64,000 nt of DNA from Aptenodytes patagonicus. Its lineage: Eukaryota > Chordata > Aves > Sphenisciformes > Spheniscidae. Below the pieces are notes generated by a model, which was not told the DNA's origin, ran no database searches, and was given only the letters and a program-made list of their open reading frames with translations. This document shows positions 27,401 through 36,400 of this stretch, piece after piece (the first letter of the stretch is position 1; each line of letters opens with the position of its first letter). Where the stretch lies: NCBI RefSeq assembly GCF_965638725.1, contig NC_134982.1, positions 310,001 to 374,000 on the forward strand, given 5' to 3'. A program made the translations under genes and the position numbers.

Positions 27401-30400
27401 AAACTTCAAGTCGTGCCCACCGACTGAACACAAAGGAAGATTCACTGTTCACTCGACAGATGTAAAATCCAGAATCGTTTACATTCACTGGATTCAAAAC
27501 CAGCTCTGGAGAATTACCATGGGGAACCTGAATTACAGGTGAACCAAGAAACATTTAAATTTACATTGATTTAATCTATGCCAGGATCTAATATTAGAAT
27601 ATTTATTTCCATGTCCATAACACCAGCCTCAACTCCTTCATTTACTTGAAACTTTTGGATGAAAAAGTCTTGGTCTATATGTTTAGTAGCTCAGAGACAG
27701 GCTTTCTTCCAAGAATAATTCATATGCCTCTATTTAAGACAATTCTGAGCTTTTAAGCCTGCTGAAAAGCTCTTCCTGCAATTAATAATTTTTACCTTTC
27801 TCCACAAATAACTCTGAATAATTCCTTAAGCACTACTCCAACCAGCATATGTGTTACACTCAGCTCTAGTCTTAAGATATATTCAGCTATGACCAGGAAA
27901 CTGAAAAATTATTTCACAGAAAAATAATTTTTTACTACATCTATATTTTAACTGTAATGAGCAGGAAATGACTGCAATCATATTTTTTAAGCCATATTTT
28001 GGATGATCTAGATAAACTTTTAGAAAGGTGTAGAAAATGAGTTAAAAATTTCCTAACAGCAATTTAAAATACCATAAACTTACTCCATTTTTAAAGTTAG
28101 TACTTACAATAAAATAACATTAAGAAAAAACGTGCATTCATCTTGTAGAAAGATAACCAGGATCAAAAATATGGGCATTAAGTGCTGCCATTCAAATTCC
28201 AGAGACACCAGCTCACATGCATTCCAGTATTGTATTGAAGAAGTCTGTGGCACCACCAAGTTCATGCCTTCAACTGTTCATTCTTAGGAAACCAGTTTCC
28301 ATCTGTCCAAGACCAACAGTGATTGGCATTTGTTCCAGTGCGGCAGTTTCTCAGTAGCCTGTGTTAAACTTCTTGGTAAGCTGAGAGACAACTAAACTTA
28401 CAGTTTCTTTACTGTCACATTCCAGGATTAGCCTCCAAGGCTAATCAGTGGTCTGAATATAAGGGACCACCTTATTGCTTTAGCACATTGATAGGGTCAT
28501 TATGCAGCATTTGTTAAAATTCTATTTTTATTAGTATATATAACAATCTTCTCTCCTTGTAAATAAGAGTAACAGTCTTTAAAAAAAAAAAAGTATCATC
28601 CAAAATCATTACCTATTATTTTGACCACTTAACCTATATTCTGTATCAACTATTACCTCTTTTTCCTGTTTGAACCACTGGTAATGCACAAATGGGTGTC
28701 CTGTTGCCCAACAACACAGCTTGACGACCTGACCAGAGAGCACTGCTTGAGAGTCTGGCTGTACAACAATCTTTATACCTTTAAAAAAGAATTTATACAT
28801 AGGAAAGTTAAGAAATACAGTTCCACAATTTAAATTTGTGTTTAAATTGTCCTTTGAGCAAAGAAAATTTCTGTCATTAAATATACTTGAAAATTTGTTT
28901 GTACTGTGTATACATGCAGTTCCAATTAGTAATATGACTAAGACTTTCAAAATTGTCTTCCATTGCACAAAATCCATGCTTAAATTGTTCAGTACTCTAC
29001 CGAATTTATCAGAGATTTAAAGTAGATCATTCAGACATTTTAATTTTAGGATAATTCAATCCCTCTTGCTCTCCACTCACTAAAGCAAATAATACTTCCA
29101 ATGGCATCACAGATCCCTTCTGGGAAAGCTATTCCCAGATTTAAGAGTTTGCTCACTCCCAACAACTTCTTTAGTTGTTAATCCTCAGATTAAGATTAAG
29201 CACAGCCTGAGGGATGGATCAAAACAGTAAGAGTTAGTTTAACTACAACATAGTGTGTTTTTCTACTATTCCTCATGCAACCTTATCAGCTGAAACATTG
29301 GTTTCAGCTTTATGCCTTTGACTCCTGTAGAACACAGGGCTGGGGTTTACTTTTGCCAGTCTGCAAGGTAAAATTTTCTTCAAATTTTAACTGCCAGGAA
29401 ATAGCATGAGCGAAATTCTGACACCAGTCTGATATGATCCAGTTGTTTTCTTAACCTAGACCATTCCAGAGATCTAGTTACAGCATGACCCCAAACACAG
29501 ATCCACTGGTATAACCAAGGTCATCAGAAGAAGAGGAGAGGGGGGAAAAAAGTCAACTGCAGAACAGAGTTTAACCTCACACTGCTGTAAAAAATACATG
29601 GACCTATGACCAAGGTGTTGAGCAACACTGAGCTGATAAGCCATCAAAAATCATTAGTTTAAAGCATTATTGGCTATGGATGGTAAAATGCATTTAACAA
29701 CCCCAGTGGGACCACAAGCAATACTACACATTAAAGACTAGTTGCTACAATACTAGTGTTGTGGGTTAACCCTGGTGGGCAGATAAGCATCACACAGTCC
29801 CCCACCCCCAGTGGGATGGGGGAAGAGGGAAAGGAAGAATAAAACCAAGAAAACTTGGAGGTCAACATAAAATGAACAACAACAACAAAAAATTGTTTAG
29901 TAGGTGAAGGATGACTGGAAGAGTAGTAAAGAAAACAAAACAAGTGACACAAAGGCAACCACTCACCACCTTCCGTGGGTAGACCGATGCCCAGCCAGTT
30001 CCCAAGCAAAAGATGGCTAGGCCCTCCAAAACTCCCTCTTTTCCCTTTTATTGCTGAGCATGATGTTATATGGTATGGAATATCTCTTTGATTAGTTTGG
30101 GTCATTTGCCTGATTGTGTCCCCTCCCAGCCTACTGCACACCTCCAATCTATTCACTGGGGGGGGGCAGAGCGAGAAACAGAAGGCTTTGATGCTGTGCA
30201 AACAACTATTCAGCAAAAGCTAGAACATTGGTGTGTTATCAGTACTGATTTGGTCAGTACTGATTTGGTCAAAAATCTGAAACACAGCGCCATGTAAGCT
30301 GCTATGAAAAAAGTTAACTCTATCCTAGCTAGGCCCCATACAACTAGTTACAGAAAAAGCACAGAAATAGTGAATGGTACAAAGGCACTTCATCACCATC

Positions 30401-33400
30401 AGAAATGAGCAATCAGATACAAAACAGGTATACATACTAAAAATTTCTTTTTTTTTTTTTAGAGTCAGTCTAATTTCCCTGTTTTGGGAGAAAGTAGTTC
30501 CTTCTTTATAGTTTAAGGAAAACACATTGCAGCTGGACATCATCTACCTGGACTTGTGCAAAGCATTTGACACTGTCCCACACAACATCCTTGTCTCTAA
30601 ATTGGAGAGACATGGATTTGACGGATGGAACACTCAGTGGATAAGGAATTGGCTGGATGGTCGCACTCAAAGAGTTGCAGCCAACAGCTCGATGTCCAAG
30701 TGGACACCAGTGATGAGTGGCGTTCCTCAGGGGTCAGTGTTGGGACCGGCGCTGTTTAGCATCTTTGTCGGCAACAGGGACAGTGGGATCAAGTGCACCC
30801 TCAGCAAGTTTGCTGACAACACCAAGCTGAGTGGTGCAGTTGACATGCTGGAGGGAAGGGATGCTATCCAGAGGGACCTTAACAGGCTTGAGAGGTGGGC
30901 CTGTGTGAACCTCATGAAGTTCAACAAGGCCAAGTGCAAGGTCCTGCACCTGGGTCAGGGCAAACCCAAGCACAAATACAGGCTGGGCAGAGAATGGATT
31001 GAGATCAGCCCTGAGGAGAAGGACTTGGGGGTGTTGGCTGATGAGAAGCTCAACATGACCCGGCAATGTGCGCTTGCAGCCCAGAAAGCCAACCGTACCC
31101 TGGGCTGCACCAAAAGAAGCGTGGCCAGCAGGTCGAGGGACATGATTCTCCCCCTCTACTCCGCTCTCGTGAGACCCCACCTGGAGTACTGCGTTCAGCT
31201 CTGGGGCCCCCAACATAAGAAGGACATGGACCTGTTGGAGTGAGTCCAGAGGAAGGCCACGAAGATGATCAGAGGGCTGGAGCACCTCTCCTGTGAAGAC
31301 AGGCTGAGAGAGTTGGGGTTGTTCAGCCTGGAGAAGAGAAGGCTCCAGGGAGACCTTACAGCAGCCTTCCAGTACCTGAAGGGGGCATACAAGAAAGCTG
31401 GAGAGGGACTTTTTCCAAGGACGTGTAGTGATAGGACAAGGGGTGATGGCTTTAAATTGGAAGAGGGTAGGTTTAGATTGGACATAAGGAAGAAATTCTT
31501 CACTATGAGGGTGGTGAGGCACTGGAACAGGTTGCCCAGGGAAGCTGTGGCTGCCCCATCCCTGGAAGTGTTCCAAGGCCAGGCTGGATGGGGCTTTGAG
31601 CAATCTGGTCTAGTGGAAGGTGTCCCTGCCCATGGCAGGGGGATTGGAACTAGATGATCCTTAAGGTCCCTTCCAACCCAGACCATTCTATGATTCTGTG
31701 AAAGTGTAGTCTGGTACAGACGCAGTATTCCAGATTGCTGGGGGAATAATCTTACAGAATAGCATAGAGTAAACCAGAAGCTGTATAAAAAAAAATAGCT
31801 GCAAAGAGATTGCAAATATCCTGGTACAAGACTCAAGATTATCATTTGCTCCAAGCCTTCTTATTACACTCTGCCAGGAGTTTTCTTTTTGTCTGCTTTT
31901 TTCCCCCTCATGTGTTTAATGGCTTAGTCACACATCAGAACTTTTTCCTAACAGAGAATGTCTGAGGAAAAAAACCATAACAATTCGATCAACAGGCTGA
32001 AACCTGAGCAGAAACCCATGTGGTCAACAGACTGAAACAGAGATTACCTGAGATTTGGAATTCATATAATCTTTGTCTTGCAGGGAAGCGGGCTATATTA
32101 ACTTCCTCCACACACAATCTTACTCTGAAATAGTTGATCACACAGGCAGCTACTCCAAAGTAGCTACAGGACTTGAAAATCCCCTGCCTTTCTTTCTCTA
32201 AAATAATTTCCCTCTATACCTGTTGTGGTTTAACCTCAGTCAGCAACTGAGTACCACACAGTCGCTTGCTCACTCCTCCCCCCCACAGTGGGAAGGGGGA
32301 GAGAATTGGAAGAGCACAAGTGAGAAAAACTCATGGGTTGAGATAAAAACAGTTTAATAATTGAAATAAAATAATAATAGCAATAATAATAATAATACAC
32401 AAAGCAAGTGATGCACAGTGCAATTGCTGTGCAATTGCTCACCACCCACCAACCCATGCCTGGCCAGTCCCCGAGCAGCGGCCCCCTTGGCCAGCTTCCC
32501 GCAGTTTATATACTGAGCATGACGTCCCATGGTATGGAATGTCCCTTTGGCCAGTTTGGGTCAGCTGTCCTGGCTGTGCCCCCTCCCAGCTTCTTGTGCA
32601 CCTCCAGCCTGCTCAGTTGGTAGAGCATGGGAAACTGAAAAGTCCTTGACTAGTGTAAGCATTACCTAGCAACAACTAAAACATGGGTGTGTTATCAACT
32701 TTGTTCTTGTCCTAAATCCAAAACACAGCACTGTACCAGCTACTAAGAAGGAAATTAACTCTATCCCTGCCGAAACCAGGACAATACCCTAGCCCTGAAG
32801 ATCGCTACCTCAGTTCCTCATTTAACACTTCCTCCACTGTTTTTCATAGTTAAAGGGAGTGTGTTAAGTACAGTTTTTGAGCATCACAATCACCTAACAT
32901 TAGCCAAGACAAACAGGAATTATATTATTTTAATTTAAAGGACAGAAAAATTAAGAATACTTGCTCCTTCCAAAGACTTCCGCTTTTTTTTTTTTTAATC
33001 TCTCCTGATTTGCATCACTAACATCTCTTAAGAAAGTAGCTGAGAAAAATGAATTCTCTGAAAGATTTGTATTTTGCGCTCCTTGGAAGTATTACAAACA
33101 AGTTCTAAGAAATCTGATTCATAATTTCTTCACAGTTTCATTTATTTTCCTGCAATTCATTCAGCACTATACAGCTACTTCCTGCAAGCATCACAGAATT
33201 TAACGGGTCAAAAAGAAAACCTTCTGGCTCAATTTTCTGAATGATTACAAAGATACACAAATATTTCTCCAATTTTCCTTGGAAAACGCAAAGCTCGAGT
33301 TTTATCATTGAGGATGGCAAACTTACATTTATGGTTACCAGACTTTGAAACATGCAGTGCAAATTAAGCACTCATAATCTTAAGAATGTAACAGTTGGAT

Positions 33401-36400
33401 TATAGTTAACTTACACACTGATAAACATTTTCAGTCATTTGTGCAAAATCGGCCTCAATTACTCACATTCAGATTGAAGTGCCTAAACTGCTGCAGTAAG
33501 AAGCCTGCCTGCAGAGGAAAAACACCTCTTTGCTCTTGTTTCAATCACCACAACTCAATGAGGTTGCACAAGGACTAGACTGTAATACCACGAATTGCAT
33601 ATTAAGCCTTTTTTCCTTCTTAGCCTGAGAGAAAGCTCTTCGCATTTCATTCATTTCCAGCAAGTTCACAACATGACAAGATAAAAAAAGGGAAGAAAAG
33701 GGACAGAGAGGTGACCCAAGGAACAAGATGCCTGCACTTTCTCACTACTAAAAAGGAGAAGTTTTAAAGTTATCATCACTACTATTTTGTGTCTTTATAG
33801 AAAGAAGATCTTCTATGGAGTTAATGCAATGTGACAGGCAAGCCTCTAAGCTCTGAGAGACAAGTTCTGGAACTTTGTTCTGGGAGTCTATGATTCTCCA
33901 AGAGATCCTTTGTATTGCTGCAAACAAAGTGATGTCCCAGCTTGTAACAATACATCTCTGCCATAAAGGTACTGGGGTAGTATCACTGCCAAAACAGACC
34001 ATTAAGCAGCATCAAAACTGTACACTCATTAAGCAGCACACTCGTAGGCTCACAAAGGTTTGTGTCTTTTTAACTGCATCAGCTAAGCTGGTAGAAAACA
34101 GTCTAACAAACCAGTATGACACCTATAGAGGTCTTACAGTAAACAATCCCTTTCCTAAAGGAACTTGAGCAACACTTAAGCTCTTTTTGGTATATTAGAA
34201 CAAGTGGGCAGTAACGAATTTGTACTTTGACTTCAAATATCAACGACCCCGAACATCTAAATAAACTCACTGCAAATATCAAGGCCTACCACTTCTTTTT
34301 AAATAGTTTAAAATTCTTTTTGACCTAAACTTTCTTCAAATACCCTTTGCTTTGGTTTATCTTAGTTCCAGTTTCTCAGTCTCTATGAAGCTACCCAGTC
34401 CTCCTTAGAGGAGGCTGACTCCGTTCTATTACAGATCATACTGTTCTGCAAAAGATTCATTTATAACAAGATCATCTCTGCAGTTCCAAGGGGTCTTGAC
34501 AAAAGTCTACTTATTGGCTTGTTCTCCTCAATACAAAGATATCTTGGCTATCTAGCCAGTTCCCTAATTGACACCACTATCTCACAATTCTGCTATGTAG
34601 CACGTTCCTGTTTTATCCAGGATTTAGTCTTCATTACATATTTCAAAATGTAACTTGACTGATAGCCACACAAAAATCCTCAATTCAACGGTGATGATAC
34701 TTGAGATGATCACAGATCAAGCAAGCACAACATTCTGACTCTGTGCAGGCACTCTGCAGTACAAACGTGAACCAGGACCATTCTTGTTTTCAGTACTCCC
34801 CCAGTAACCACCATACAGAGAACAATAAAAAGGAACAAGCATTCATAGTGCAGGACAGCATACTACTGCCTATGCCTCCACCTCAACTTTTGCCCCTGTG
34901 AGCGCAATCCACTCACACTGATAGAACATCAGTTCCCCTCTCCCTGCCAAGCCTACAGTGGTATACTTCAGCTAGGCTGTTATCATGTAACTCAATCACA
35001 CCTCATTCAACACACCATGGTCCTCCTAGCACAGTAAGAAGCAGCAGCCTTAACTAGATGAAACGGCTGCAAAGCATTGCTATAATTTACTTGAAAAATT
35101 CCAAGGTTGTCTTAACAATGGTTCTCAGCCCATGGCTTCTTTTCTCACACTGTCCAAAGAATAGGACAGCTATGAGTACAGCAAGGAGCTTGCTAGTCTC
35201 ATTTCCACTCCCTGCTCTGAAAAGAAGCTTTCGCAACCTCCTAGTAGGCTGAATTTCACCACATCCTGAAGGAGGAGGACATAAAAAAAAGGCCCTGGTT
35301 TTGTACTATAGCAAGAAGCACTTGGTCTACATGGTCTTACCTGTGCATTCCCTTGCGTTGCCCCACTTCCTAGACTTTTTGTGAAGAAGCAAGCTGAATG
35401 TGTTAGCAGAAAATAATCTAGTTCTATCTAAAGTTAGTCTGTTTTTCTGTCCAATTAGCAAGTTGGACGGGATCCAATATGCACCAGAAGTGGCACTAAT
35501 TGGACCCTTCCCCTTCAATTAGGGTAAGCTATGAAATGCAGTTAACAAAACCTGTAGCCCAAACAGATGGCTGGCAATACTACTTGTCTTTCTAACTCAA
35601 CCATTTCAGTTCTATAAGCATCTCCCAAAAGCATAGTTTGATACAGAACCCAAGTCAGCAGAGGGAATGACAGCACCTGTCATATCCATGCAGCCAAGTC
35701 CAAGTCTACAACAATACTGCATTAAGCCTGCTTATCTACTTGGCTTACTTTTAATCTCAGAATCATATGAGCCAATTACTATGGTAATCACATGAATGCC
35801 AGTTACTAGAATCCAAACAGTAAAGATGTTTTTACCTACTGTAGAAAACAAATACTTCAGTGTTTCCAGTGTAGAACATACAGTTGCAGTGAAAGCACAA
35901 ACCAGAACTGACCTGAATGGCTGAGACACTGGAGAGCCTCTGTATGCTCCAGGGCCTGCAAGAACTCCACAAGCTCCACCACAGTGCAACCCCGATCTCC
36001 CAGTAGTTTCAGGAGACTCCAGCTGGGACTTCCTTCTGGCTCCAGCACTTTGAGGGAACACTGCTCTAAATCGAGAGGGCTACAAAATAATATGAGAAAG
36101 TCATGGCATAGACCTTCTTACTACTTTCTCCTTAGAAAGGAGCTGAGTTAAAAATCACTCGTAGACAAACAAAAAGATTTAAAAAAATAAGAGATGGGAA
36201 ATTCCTAGATGATTTGGACATATTCGCAGTTTTTCTTTCAAGTTTCAGGAGTTCAGAGATTATACAGTGACACCTCCACAGACAGAAAGTGGTATTAGTG
36301 AGTTGCATGCTACAAAACAAGAGATGCTTGTACCTAACAATTCTGACCAAACGTATTAAGAAATCTTCTAATTTTCACTTCTTAAAGTTTCAGCAGAAAA

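Larger units (their letters stand above)
28779..35912 (-). other. MALT1 intron 2 (7.1 kb), transposon cluster
   Basis: Holds two solo LTRs in MALT1 orientation (29757-30342, 32221-32783) with the antisense CR1 (30527-31700) between them. From 32784 to 35912 I see only unique sequence. Confidence 0.85.

Noticed and set aside
27389..27527. Shorter version of MALT1 exon 4 ending at the GTACAT donor
   Set aside because: The longer form with donor GTGAGT is a better consensus and restores the exact human spacing; the short form is kept only as a possible isoform.
30734..31854. Long minus-strand open frames (289 and 219 codons) opposite the CR1
   Set aside because: They are antisense shadows of the CR1 reverse transcriptase frame; no independent domain or start context.
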